This document shows, in pieces, positions 1-8,836 of a DNA stretch of 40,052 bases; within the stretch, counting starts at the first letter, position 1, and every line of letters begins with the position of its first letter. Source of the stretch: Thermoplasmatota archaeon (GTDB taxonomy: Archaea > Thermoplasmatota > E2 > DHVEG-1); the NCBI GenBank assembly GCA_030601705.1, contig JAUWBM010000013.1:1-40052 (forward strand). Direction: 5' to 3'. Both the position numbers and the translations under genes were made by a program. Under the pieces are notes generated by a model. That model saw only the letters and a list, made by a program, of their open reading frames with translations, ran no database searches and was not told the origin of the DNA.

Positions 1-1
1 T

Positions 2-2518
2 AATGATCAGTTTTATCATGAAACCGTTTGGATAAACGAGTCAGTTTACGGTTTCACAGATACTGTGCAGATTAGATTCATGTGTGATGCATCTGATAAC
101 GGTGATGGGGTTCATATTGATCAGATATGGGTCAACGCTACAACAACCCTAGGAAATCATACTAAATGGGCAGTTTGGAATGATGCTAGCAATCCAGATG
201 AAAATTATCCTTGGAGCTGGGATTTCAACTTCACTGATGTCAATGGCATAGGTTATTATGAGTTCTACAGCATAGGTAAAAAGAGCGGCTTTTCCGATGA
301 GACTCCACCAGCTAGTGCTGATGCAATATGCTATTACAACCCGAATCCTCCACCGAGCATAGAGGTTATCAGCCCAGCCGATGGGGGCACCGGTATAATC
401 CTACAGCCAACCTGTCAAATACGGGCAAATGACTTCGAAGGAGAGGCACTCAATGTTTATTGGTATGAAAACACAACTGAGTCTTGGATACTACGGCAGA
501 CTAACAATAGCATTGAGGCAAACACTACCGTTAACTGGACGTTTACCCAGGCAAGCGCATACGGTACCACTTATTGGTGGAAGGTTGCAGTTAACGACAG
601 CGTTAATAACGTCTCTGGTGTGTATCATTTTACTACTGAGTCTATCAACACATCAGTCGACACAATTAGTCCTTATATCCAAATATTATCGCCGTTAGAT
701 ATTACTGCTACTGGTCAGTCTGATTTAGATAATGTTACGTTGTATTATCGTTATAGTACTGATAATTCTTCTTGGGTAGGTAGAGGTAATATTTCCATTA
801 TAGGAAATGAAAGTAATCAGGCTACAGATGCCACGTCACTTACTATTAATAAGCCTGCTGGTTTGCAGGATGGGGATGTGCTTTTTGCGTTTATTGTTAA
901 GCGTGATAATGTTGTCTTCAGTGGTCCTGCTGGTTGGGTTGAGGATTCGCAGCATCTTACTGCTGCTGGGGACGATCTTTCTTCTGGTATTTATTACAAG
1001 ATTGTCACAGATGCCGCGGGTGAGCCTGCAAGTTATACTTGGACAGGTGATCAGGAGGAGTGGTCTGGTGGTATTATTATTCTACGGGGGGTGGATAATA
1101 ATAACCCGATTGATAAAACTACATCTCATGCTAATGGAACAAATGATGCTACTCCAACATGTCCCAGTATTACAACAAGCACAGATAGAGCTATGGTGTT
1201 TGCCTGCTGTGCAATGACCAGGGGTGATGTTTCATCCAGTATTGCACCTGCGGGTACGACGAAGCAATGGGATGAATACATAAATAATGCAAATGGATTT
1301 TGCGCTAACTTTACACAGACAACAGCAGGGGCAACAGGTGATAAGACATGGACTACTGATGGTGGTGATGACGATGAAGAGTGGCATACATATCAGGTTG
1401 CTTTCCGTGTTGCAAGTTGGATGCAATGGGCTGATGATAGTAATCCTGATAATGATTATGCGGATGGAGGATGGAATTGGACTTTTGACTTCCCTGATGG
1501 TTTCGGTTATTATGAGTTTTACAGTGTTGGTAATAAGTCTGGTTCACCTAATGAAACTGCTCCGGGTAGTGCTGATGCAATATGCTACTATATTCTTTTA
1601 CTCGCTCCAGTGATAAACAGTTACGATCTAAGGAATAAAACCGGTTCAAAATTAAACAATGCAACAGGATTGCTAGATGTAAATAATGAATATATATTCA
1701 CCATAAATATCACAGATATTAATGAATGGATAAACATAGAATACATCAACATCACGACCGGGTATGACAACGGCAGCGAAAGTACCACATACAATCAAAC
1801 ATTGGGGGGAAATCTGAATATGTACCTCCAATACGAGAACACCACTGGAACAGCAAACTACAACATGTTGTGGCCAGATGATGAAGCACAACTAATCCTT
1901 GGGAACTGCACAGAAATCATAATAAATAGTACAACCCGAATCATAAATATCAGTTTTATACCACGTAGTCAGGTGAGATGGGCAGCTGGTGATGGCAACT
2001 GGGATACAACACAAAACGCTACTAATGATCCTTACTCATGGAACTTCAATATAACAGTTACAGACATGGATGAATTAAAATCCTGGATAAACGATGAATA
2101 TGGAGTTTACAAGTATACTTCTATCTCACCCGACCAAAATTGGGTAGACGTCGCTGCAGCACCCGGATTCAATGATGCCTCTAGCGTTGTCACTATAACG
2201 TACTCATCAAACTACGACTTCAACATGACCATATATTTCGAAGAAAATCTTACTAATACAACATGGGGAGATACTATCCCTATTGCCAACAATGTAGATA
2301 TACTCGCAGATGCAGATCTTAATGACGATATAACTTCAGATATAACGTTTTTAGGTATCGATGAAGCAAATGCTATAGATATATTCAACAATTCAGGAAT
2401 CTTCCACAATAACAACATTAGTCAAACTGTAGATGTACAATTTGATGTTTACATACCCCTTGGCACACACGGAGGAAAATATACTGCACGTGTGGCTACC
2501 AAAATCATACAAGACTAA
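2..2518 (+). CDS. Secreted multidomain surface protein, family A member 1 (5' end outside window)
   Basis: The reading frame is open from base 2, so the GTG at 65 in the ORF track is not the true start and the N-terminus lies outside the window. Numbering from 65, residues ~33-92 form an Ig-like module ending SADAICYYNP and ~97-192 look like a fibronectin/Ig-type domain (EVISPADGG...YWWKVAVND). A second copy of the first module is split: its front half is ~222-236, its back half ~450-510 (GYYEFYSVG, SADAICYY), with a ~200-residue domain inserted between. The inserted domain has GDVLFAFI, SYTWT and ILRGVD..NPID, a pattern I associate with phage and bacterial surface proteins. Residues ~515-690 are the family A domain (NLNMYLQYENTTGTANY, SWNFNITV) shared with the next two A genes. 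N-x-S/T sequons are very frequent, fitting an exported glycoprotein. No C-terminal anchor is visible. Function unknown; adhesion or cell-envelope role is inferred. Confidence 0.8.
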   Translation, partial: NDQFYHETVWINESVYGFTDTVQIRFMCDASDNGDGVHIDQIWVNATTTLGNHTKWAVWNDASNPDENYPWSWDFNFTDVNGIGYYEFYSIGKKSGFSDETPPASADAICYYNPNPPPSIEVISPADGGTGIILQPTCQIRANDFEGEALNVYWYENTTESWILRQTNNSIEANTTVNWTFTQASAYGTTYWWKVAVNDSVNNVSGVYHFTTESINTSVDTISPYIQILSPLDITATGQSDLDNVTLYYRYSTDNSSWVGRGNISIIGNESNQATDATSLTINKPAGLQDGDVLFAFIVKRDNVVFSGPAGWVEDSQHLTAAGDDLSSGIYYKIVTDAAGEPASYTWTGDQEEWSGGIIILRGVDNNNPIDKTTSHANGTNDATPTCPSITTSTDRAMVFACCAMTRGDVSSSIAPAGTTKQWDEYINNANGFCANFTQTTAGATGDKTWTTDGGDDDEEWHTYQVAFRVASWMQWADDSNPDNDYADGGWNWTFDFPDGFGYYEFYSVGNKSGSPNETAPGSADAICYYILLLAPVINSYDLRNKTGSKLNNATGLLDVNNEYIFTINITDINEWINIEYINITTGYDNGSESTTYNQTLGGNLNMYLQYENTTGTANYNMLWPDDEAQLILGNCTEIIINSTTRIINISFIPRSQVRWAAGDGNWDTTQNATNDPYSWNFNITVTDMDELKSWINDEYGVYKYTSISPDQNWVDVAAAPGFNDASSVVTITYSSNYDFNMTIYFEENLTNTTWGDTIPIANNVDILADADLNDDITSDITFLGIDEANAIDIFNNSGIFHNNNISQTVDVQFDVYIPLGTHGGKYTARVATKIIQD

Positions 2519-2629
2519 AAAACATAATATTTAGTGTATAATTTCTAAGGAGCAAATTTTTCAGATTTTAACAACATCACATAACATCGCAAGAAACAAA
2601 AACATAATAAGTAAGAAAATGCATTTTGG

Positions 2630-2639
2630 TTTTATAAAA
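2630..2639 (+). promoter_or_regulatory. TATA box for the second family A gene
   Basis: TTTTATAAAA lies about 48 bases before the ATG at 2687. An archaeal transcript would begin about 25 bases downstream, leaving a leader that contains the AGGTGGG ribosome binding site. Confidence 0.5.
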
Positions 2640-2686
2640 TTTGGATGCGCTCTCTAAAAATATAATTGCTAGGTGGGAAAATAATA

Positions 2687-3748
2687 ATGGGAAGCAGAAA
2701 AACTACAGCACTAGTAGTAATATTGCTCATTATTTCAATATTGACTAATGGATTTCTAATAAAAATCCCCTTAGTAATAATCGCAGACGCCATAGACGTC
2801 ACAACGTATTCGGATAGCAATACCACTATCAATATAACAGTTTTTAAAACTGAACCAATAATTAACTGGTATGACTTCCAAAACGTAACTGGTGTATCTA
2901 AGTTGAACACACGAATTGACGTAGATCAAGAATATAAATTCTGCATTAACATCACTAGTGATCAAGGATGGGCAGATATAGATTACATAAACATTACTGC
3001 TTGGTATGATAACGGCAGCGAAAGTACCACATACAATCAAACAGTGGGGGGAAATCTGAATATGTATCTCCAATACGAGAACACCACTGGAACAGCAAAC
3101 TACAACATGTTGTGGCCAGATGACGAAGCACAACTGATTCTCGGTAACTGCTCAGAAACTGTTATCGATGCAAACACACATAATTTAACGTTTTCATTCA
3201 AACCAGGATATCAGGTGAGATATGCTTTTGGTGATGGTGGTGGCTGGGACAATACTGCGGGTCATAATGACACACGTTCTTGGAACTTCAATATAACAGT
3301 TGAAGATTTGTCAAATTATAAGTCCTATGTTGAAAACGAATATGGGATATACATGTATTCTCAAATAACGCAATGTACGGAAAACCCCGCTGGATCGGGT
3401 AGCCCCGGCGATAACGATATTGCTTTATTGCCACATACCAATGTCACCACTAGATGTAATGCAAACTATTCTCTTTACACGAATCTTCCTAACCTAACAG
3501 ATGGACTAGGACACTGGTTGGATAATACATCCATATCTGCTCAGGGAGGAGACCTCGCAAGAACTAACTTTGATGGTATCAACTCGCTTTATCTTTATGG
3601 AGACACTATAACTTACAGGCAACACTTAGGTAATACTATGGAAGATACGGTGGAAGTACAATACTGGGCAAACATAAGCATGGGTACACTTTCAAGTAGC
3701 TATACTTCAACAGTGACATACACTATAAACGGCGAAGTTGATTCTTAA
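2687..3748 (+). CDS. Secreted surface protein, family A member 2
   Basis: I prefer the ATG at 2687 over the TTG at 2666 because AGGTGGG (2671-2677) sits upstream and the resulting N-terminus MGSRKTTALVVILLIISIL is a normal signal peptide. The mature part begins with a short strand-rich lead (INITVFKTEPIINWYDFQNVTG) followed by the family A domain: DQGWADIDYINIT, NLNMYLQYENTTGTANYNMLWPDDE, PGYQVRYAFGDGGGWDN and SWNFNITV. The C-terminal ~110 residues match family A member 3 in layout (NYSLYTNLPNLT, NTSISAQGGDL, YGD). There is no transmembrane anchor at the C-terminus, so it is probably released or held by other surface proteins. Many N-x-S/T sites are present. A 141-bp stretch is almost identical in DNA to member 1. 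I do not recognise a named family; a role with the neighbouring B protein is inferred from the alternating gene order. Confidence 0.8.
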   Translation: MGSRKTTALVVILLIISILTNGFLIKIPLVIIADAIDVTTYSDSNTTINITVFKTEPIINWYDFQNVTGVSKLNTRIDVDQEYKFCINITSDQGWADIDYINITAWYDNGSESTTYNQTVGGNLNMYLQYENTTGTANYNMLWPDDEAQLILGNCSETVIDANTHNLTFSFKPGYQVRYAFGDGGGWDNTAGHNDTRSWNFNITVEDLSNYKSYVENEYGIYMYSQITQCTENPAGSGSPGDNDIALLPHTNVTTRCNANYSLYTNLPNLTDGLGHWLDNTSISAQGGDLARTNFDGINSLYLYGDTITYRQHLGNTMEDTVEVQYWANISMGTLSSSYTSTVTYTINGEVDS

Positions 3749-3864
3749 TAAATAGTTAGTATAAACTTGTATATTTTGTTGAACGTCTTTTACAATTTTT
3801 GGTAATTCTAGGCAGTTGTGAATAGAAAAATAATTTTAATAAATCTTTTGTTACCTTATTTAAT

Positions 3865-5202
3865 ATGAGAGGGATACTTAACAAAAAACGTTGTTTAATC
3901 ATAATTGTTTTAGGACTGTTAACAATGAACCTTTGTTTACCACTAGGAAATAGCAGTGATGGTGCAGAAATCGTAGATTTATTTATACATACTCCAACTG
4001 GTGAATCAATCGTTAGATATGATAACCCTGTTTGGATTAGAGGAATATGGCATTATGCAAACATTACCCTAAATGTTGAAGCCAACAAGGTTTCAATTAT
4101 TTTTTATCATGGTGATACTCCTCTCCCAATTGGAGATAGAGATGAAACCAATTACTATAACTGGAAATACGATCACGGGAGTTGGTGGGATGTTCAACAT
4201 GATTCTAGATATATAGAAAATGATTACTGCGATCATGATATTGACTTTTATTCTTTTTACATCGGGATAGATCAATATGCCGAGTCGGGTAATTGGACTC
4301 TGGTAGTATTAATTGACGATGAGCAACTACTTTCCAAGCGTGTTATTGTTGACAAGGGGGTGAGTTCCCTTGTTTTAAGGTCAGTACCAGTTACTCTTAG
4401 AGTAGAACCTTTTACAGAGGATGATTTCATATCGGAAGAAAAGTTTATTGTTGAAAATAAAGGGAATGTACCATTAAGATTATCGATAAATTATGGCAGC
4501 TATAATAACATATTTTCTACGTTGGATTTTAATGAGATCCTTAAAGTCGATCAGATAAGAGGGTATAGTATATTGGTGCATTCTAAATCTAGCTGGAAAC
4601 CAGGAACAATTACAATTAAAAGTGGAGAGGTGAGTGTAACAGGCGAGATAGATTATGTGATACCTCCAAAAAATGATGTTAGTCTGATTCCATCAAATCT
4701 TTCTCTTGGGCTAGGTATAACTGTTTTTATTGGACATAGTGGTTACGAACTTGAACAACTAGCAAATGATATAGCTTTTCAGTACATGAAAAATCTAGAG
4801 ATCAAGCTAGGTGAAACCAAGGATGTTTTCGCTTATATTAGTGGAAAAGGAAATATAACTGTGGATATAACTAGTAAAAACCTTAAAATATTAAAGATAT
4901 TTGGCAAAGGTGTTGAAGTTAAAACTCCTTTTATCGTGAGATCTAATAATACTTCTGAGTACCCTATCACTATACAGGTCAGAGGTATTGTTGCAAATAC
5001 CACTGCTTTCCTTTATTATTATCTAGAAATAGGAGGAAAAACCCAGACTTATACCACTAAAATAAATGTTGGTCCCCCTTCATCACAAGTAGAGGACACA
5101 ACATCTATCATCATGTCTATTACAGCAATGATTGTGACAATATGTATCGTTCTTTCTATAGTACTTATCATACAAGTTCAGATAAAACATAGAAGAAAAT
5201 AA
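3865..5202 (+). CDS. Membrane-anchored surface protein, family B member 1
   Basis: The protein (445 residues) has an N-terminal signal peptide (KKRCLIIIVLGLLTMNLCLPLG), a large extracellular part, and a C-terminal transmembrane helix (IIMSITAMIVTICIVLSIVLII) followed by a basic cytoplasmic stop (KHRRK), so it is a type I membrane protein facing out. Recognisable blocks shared with the second B gene are GIWHYANITLNV near residue 50, NYYNWKYD near 95, VEPFTEDDF and ENKGNVPLRLSINYGSYN in the middle, YISGKGNITVDI later, and VGPPSSQ just before the helix. The ENKGNVPL region resembles Ig-like/COG1470-type repeats of archaeal envelope proteins. A TTTTAATAAATC element 25-30 bases before the ATG suggests a leaderless or near-leaderless transcript. 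Function unknown; it sits between two secreted A proteins and may bind them, which is inference. Confidence 0.8.
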   Translation: MRGILNKKRCLIIIVLGLLTMNLCLPLGNSSDGAEIVDLFIHTPTGESIVRYDNPVWIRGIWHYANITLNVEANKVSIIFYHGDTPLPIGDRDETNYYNWKYDHGSWWDVQHDSRYIENDYCDHDIDFYSFYIGIDQYAESGNWTLVVLIDDEQLLSKRVIVDKGVSSLVLRSVPVTLRVEPFTEDDFISEEKFIVENKGNVPLRLSINYGSYNNIFSTLDFNEILKVDQIRGYSILVHSKSSWKPGTITIKSGEVSVTGEIDYVIPPKNDVSLIPSNLSLGLGITVFIGHSGYELEQLANDIAFQYMKNLEIKLGETKDVFAYISGKGNITVDITSKNLKILKIFGKGVEVKTPFIVRSNNTSEYPITIQVRGIVANTTAFLYYYLEIGGKTQTYTTKINVGPPSSQVEDTTSIIMSITAMIVTICIVLSIVLIIQVQIKHRRK

Positions 5203-5231
5203 ATATCTCGTTAAATAGCAGAAAAACGTAA

Positions 5232-5240
5232 GGTATATAA
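5232..5240 (+). promoter_or_regulatory. TATA box for family A member 3
   Basis: GGTATATAA lies in the 103-base gap after the first B gene, giving A3 its own promoter and a leader of about 65 bases. Confidence 0.45.
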
Positions 5241-5323
5241 GTAAGTGGTACATTTAATCTGGTAAGAAAGGAATTTGCACTTTAAATATTAATGGAAATA
5301 TTCGTTTGGATGGGATGAGAAAA

Positions 5324-6475
5324 ATGTTGAGAAAAAGAAGAATATTTTCGATACTGTTAGTTACTGCACTGATCATTTCTATGTTCATTAATTCTCTCAT
5401 GTTTGAACCCATAATCATAATCAGTAACGCTGACCCGGGCAACATAAGCGAAAGTTGGTATAATGAAACTACCTTAAACGTAACAGTATTGCAATTGGAA
5501 CCGAGGATCAACTGGTATGATTTCCAGTATAATCAATCAGGAACATGGGTATCTAGATTAAATGTTCAGATAGATGTAAATATGAGCGCAGAATACAGAT
5601 TTATCGTCAATATCAGTAGTGACCAAGGATGGGCTGATATAAACTACATAAACATTACATCCTGGTTTGACAGTGGTAATGATAGTTGGACATACAACAA
5701 TAGTGGGAATCTAGGTGGAAACTTAAACATGTTTTTGCAGTATGAGAATACCACGGGGACCGCTAACTACACCATGTTGTGGCCAGACGATGAAATAACC
5801 TTTAATTCAGGAGATTGCACAGAAGCAGTTGTAACGGATTCAAGTGGCAGTCCTCTATACACCGAGTGCCATAACCTAACGTTTCCTTTCATACCCGGAC
5901 ATCAAATCAGGTATGCTCCAGGTGATGGTGCCTGGGATACCAATGCTGGTCATAATGATACATGGTCTTGGAACTTCAATATAACATGTGATGATGCAGC
6001 AGGGTACCATTCTTATGATAATCCTATAGTTGGAGAGACAATAAACGAGTTTGGAGTGTACAGTTATACAGAGATAATATCCGCAGGATGGCCAGCGATA
6101 ATTGGCACCCCGGGTACCACTGCATCGGTTAATGATCCTGGTGGCAGTGGTAACATAACCATTGTTAGTAGATCAAATGGAAACTACTCCCTATCAGTTA
6201 ATGTAACAAACCTAACACACAAATCAAATCCGACTTACATTATGCAAAACACATCAATACAGACGCAAGGTGGAGATCTAAATTCACTTACTAATTTCCC
6301 GGGGAATGCAGTTTTATGGTACTATGGTGATGCTGTACCATCATACCATCTGGCAGAAAACAATGATACAAGCCTATCAACAAGTGATGTCGAATGGGCT
6401 GTTCAAATTGGAATCGGGCAACAACCAGGAGATTATAACGCGACGATATATTATCATCTAAGAACACAAGCATAA
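5324..6475 (+). CDS. Secreted surface protein, family A member 3
   Basis: Three in-frame starts exist (5306 TTG, 5315 ATG, 5324 ATG); 5324 fits best because GGATGGGAT lies just upstream and the product begins MLRKRRIFSILLVTALIISM, a clear signal peptide. The mature protein repeats the layout of member 2: INWYDFQYNQSG, DQGWADINYINITSW, GNLNMFLQYENTTGTANYTMLWPDDE, PGHQIRYAPGDGAWDTNAGHND, SWNFNIT, then NYSLSVNVTNLTHKSNPTYIMQNTSIQTQGGDL. It lacks a C-terminal anchor and is rich in N-x-S/T sites and in serine, threonine and tyrosine. DNA identity to the other two A genes is lower, so this is the most diverged copy. Unknown function. It is followed by a 309-base gap and the second B gene, repeating the A-B order of the first pair. 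Confidence 0.8.
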   Translation: MLRKRRIFSILLVTALIISMFINSLMFEPIIIISNADPGNISESWYNETTLNVTVLQLEPRINWYDFQYNQSGTWVSRLNVQIDVNMSAEYRFIVNISSDQGWADINYINITSWFDSGNDSWTYNNSGNLGGNLNMFLQYENTTGTANYTMLWPDDEITFNSGDCTEAVVTDSSGSPLYTECHNLTFPFIPGHQIRYAPGDGAWDTNAGHNDTWSWNFNITCDDAAGYHSYDNPIVGETINEFGVYSYTEIISAGWPAIIGTPGTTASVNDPGGSGNITIVSRSNGNYSLSVNVTNLTHKSNPTYIMQNTSIQTQGGDLNSLTNFPGNAVLWYYGDAVPSYHLAENNDTSLSTSDVEWAVQIGIGQQPGDYNATIYYHLRTQA

Positions 6476-6784
6476 ATAAAACAATAAAAAATTTCAGGGA
6501 TTAAACATCCTTTTTCTCTTTTTAATATAAATAAATATCCAAGGAGAGTATAATAAGGTATTATGCAAATTCATATTTTAGAAAAGCAACAATCTGCAGA
6601 TACTTTGTATGCCCCCTCTTTTTCAGTTCTAATGTAAAAGAGATGTCAAATTAACAGGGATGAGCTTCATCTCTTATAACTCAAATTTCTCAAGGTACTA
6701 TTTAAGAGAAAGACTTTAATAGACTGATAAGGATAAGAAATACAGTCGAAGATATTGTATAATTTAGTACGGCGAGGTGATGGG
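6476..6784 (+). other. Gene-free gap before the second B operon
   Basis: I see no convincing gene here. A T-rich stretch (CCTTTTTCTCTTTTTAA) soon after the A3 stop may end its transcript. AAGAGATG (6638-6645) and CATCTCTT (6668-6675) form an 8-bp stem with a 22-base loop. CTATTTAAGA near 6697 could be the TATA box for the following operon. A 24-codon ATG ORF at 6563-6637 has no well-placed ribosome binding site. Confidence 0.4.
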
Positions 6785-8137
6785 CTGAAGCACAAAGATT
6801 GTATGATTGTATTTATAGTATTTATAATAGGTTTATTACCACTTTTTTCACCTGTCTCAGCAGATAATGATTTAACTCTAAACATACATATAATTGGAGA
6901 AAAAACACAAACACGTTTTGGCGACCCAGTGATTGTTGCCGGTATTTGGCATCATATAAATGTAACAGTAGAAAACCAGGATTTCCAGAAATTAAGTCTT
7001 AAATTCTACAATGGCGAGTCTATACCTACTGAAGGAGAGAGGAACGCAACCAACTATTACGAGTGGAAGTATGACGAAAACAGTCAGATGCCATGGATAG
7101 ACGTGATAGAATACGATGGTCGTACATACATAAGCAATGCTAGCTGTCTGAAAAATAACAAACTCTACAGTTTTTGTATAGGAATAAGAGATACTTTGCC
7201 TGACACTGCATATTATCATGAAAACTGGACGTTAGAAGTGTACAAAGATGAAGATAAACTATATTCTGGAAATATAGTTGTTGAAAAACCAACGGTTGCC
7301 CTTGCGAAAAGCCATGCCGATTTAATTAAATTCAATGTAGAGCCTTTTACTAAGATGGATGCTTCTGGTGATGATTTTTTCATAGCTAAGAACACAGGCA
7401 ATATCCCTTTAGATATAAATATTGATTATGGGGCATATAATGATATTATTAAAGAAACTAGTTTTAACATGACATTTTCTCCAGATAGTACTAATGAGTA
7501 TAATATTACGGTACAATCGGAATCTTGGACGCCCGGAATTATAGAGATGTCAGGAACCATAAGTGGATCAGTTAATGGTTCTTATATTATAACTACTGCC
7601 GTTATTACCTTTGAAACATCCATTAAAATGAATGCACCCAACTTGAAAATATTTGTAGGTCATAACACCTATGAAATAACCGAAATCAAAGATACCAATA
7701 TCGTTTTCCAGCACGTAAAAAACATCGATATGAGTGAAGGTGAAGTGAAAGATATCAATGTCTATATTTCTGGAAATGGAACAATGACTTTAGATATCTG
7801 GAGTGATGAAAAAAACGTAACCATATTAAATATATTCAGTAAAAACCAGGAGATAGAAACACCCCTGACTATAAACTCTGTGGATACCTCAGAATATGCT
7901 GTAACTGTTAAAGTTGAAGCCATTAGAGAAAACAAAATTGGATTCCTTTATTATAATCTCAAAATGGATGGGGAAACACAGACTTTCGCCACTCAGATAA
8001 CTGTCGGTCCACCTTCATCACAAGCGGGGGGAACAATATCAATCAATATGTCCACTATGGCAATAATTGTAATAATATGTTTTATCCTTGTTGCAGGATA
8101 CATGATCTCCACTCACATAAAACATAAGCGGAGGTAA
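6785..8137 (+). CDS. Membrane-anchored surface protein, family B member 2 (probable CTG start)
   Basis: The ORF track begins at a TTG (6755) that lies before the strong ribosome binding site GAGGTGAT (6775-6781). The in-frame CTG at 6785 stands three bases after GGTGAT, exactly the layout of the S17e gene at 18850, and gives LKHKDCMIVFIVFIIGLLPLFSPVSA, a complete signal peptide with a basic front. The next ATG (6803) would lose the basic residues. The body matches family B member 1: GIWHHINVTV, NYYEWKYD, VEPFTKMD, KNTGNIPLDINIDYGAYND, IFVGHNTYE, YISGNGTMTLDI, VGPPSSQ, then the helix STMAIIVIICFILVAGYMI and KHKRR. Topology is signal peptide, extracellular domains, one helix and a short basic tail. 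It heads an operon with the next two genes (gaps of 9 and -14 bases). Function unknown. Confidence 0.78.
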   Translation: MKHKDCMIVFIVFIIGLLPLFSPVSADNDLTLNIHIIGEKTQTRFGDPVIVAGIWHHINVTVENQDFQKLSLKFYNGESIPTEGERNATNYYEWKYDENSQMPWIDVIEYDGRTYISNASCLKNNKLYSFCIGIRDTLPDTAYYHENWTLEVYKDEDKLYSGNIVVEKPTVALAKSHADLIKFNVEPFTKMDASGDDFFIAKNTGNIPLDINIDYGAYNDIIKETSFNMTFSPDSTNEYNITVQSESWTPGIIEMSGTISGSVNGSYIITTAVITFETSIKMNAPNLKIFVGHNTYEITEIKDTNIVFQHVKNIDMSEGEVKDINVYISGNGTMTLDIWSDEKNVTILNIFSKNQEIETPLTINSVDTSEYAVTVKVEAIRENKIGFLYYNLKMDGETQTFATQITVGPPSSQAGGTISINMSTMAIIVIICFILVAGYMISTHIKHKRR

Positions 8138-8146
8138 AATAATTAC

Positions 8147-8836
8147 ATGAAGAAAGGAGGGGTACTGTTATCACTGGCGACTGTAACAATGATTTTGTTT
8201 ACTACCTTTCTTTTCATTGAAGCAAGTGCAGGTGAAGCAGGAGTAGGAGTGCTGAATGTTCCACCAAAATACAGCATGATACGCGTGGTACAACAGGACA
8301 AATTCATAAGAGTATATCTCACTATTTCTGATTACAACTCTTGGGATGACATATATACTGTTAATGTGACCTTAGAAGATTACGGTTTGGAAACAGCTGA
8401 ATTTCTTTTTAAACAATATGAAGATACAATTTCTTATGAGAAGATAAATGAATTTAGCGAGACATCAAAAGAAAACAATTTACTGGTAAAAGAAAAATGT
8501 TCCTACAATCACTCTGATGAAAAGGAGACAGTTGCAGATAAATGCAATCTTGAATTACTATTTGTTTTTCATAAAACCTGGTTTACACGTTTAAACATAA
8601 TCGTCGCTGACATAGAGGGATCAACAGCATCGACACATATAGATTACAATGCTGAGGAGACGATGAGAAGTGGCAACATTATTATGATTCCTTGGTTACA
8701 TGAACCAATACGTGTAGTAATACCGTCATACCTTTTGAATTTACTGGCAGTGATCGCTGGATTAATCGGCGTCATATTTTGTGTTAGAAAGATGGATAGA
8801 ATAAAAATAAAAAGAGTAGCTTATGAAAAAGGATAG
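8147..8836 (+). CDS. Small surface protein with signal peptide and C-terminal membrane helix
   Basis: The 229-residue product begins with MKKGGVLLSLATVTMILFTTFLFIEASAG, a signal peptide, and ends with LLNLLAVIAGLIGVIFCV followed by a basic tail (RKMDRIKIKRVAYEKG), so most of it is outside the cell. The extracellular part is about 160 residues with a predicted beta-rich start (YSMIRVVQQDKFIRVYLTISDYNSWDDIYTVNVTLEDYG) and two cysteines (KEKCSYNH, ADKCNLE) that could pair. I do not recognise a family. The gene follows the second B gene by nine bases; the GGAGGT at the end of that gene probably serves as its ribosome binding site, and its own end overlaps the start of the PAS-domain gene by 14 bases. 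This tight packing suggests the B protein, this protein and the PAS sensor are made together and may form one membrane complex. Confidence 0.75.
   Translation: MKKGGVLLSLATVTMILFTTFLFIEASAGEAGVGVLNVPPKYSMIRVVQQDKFIRVYLTISDYNSWDDIYTVNVTLEDYGLETAEFLFKQYEDTISYEKINEFSETSKENNLLVKEKCSYNHSDEKETVADKCNLELLFVFHKTWFTRLNIIVADIEGSTASTHIDYNAEETMRSGNIIMIPWLHEPIRVVIPSYLLNLLAVIAGLIGVIFCVRKMDRIKIKRVAYEKG

Noticed and set aside
807-1613. ORFs 807-1217 and 1287-1613 on the plus strand in other frames
   Set aside because: They lie inside the first surface gene, have biased composition and no ribosome binding sites; they are frame shadows.
2771-3133. Minus-strand ORF of 120 residues, with a similar minus-strand ORF at 1673-1891
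   Set aside because: Both are the reverse-strand shadow of the same near-identical family A segment; their likeness only reflects the duplicated coding sequence.
6563-6637. 24-codon ORF before the second B operon
   Set aside because: AAGGAGAG is too far from its ATG and the peptide shows no features.
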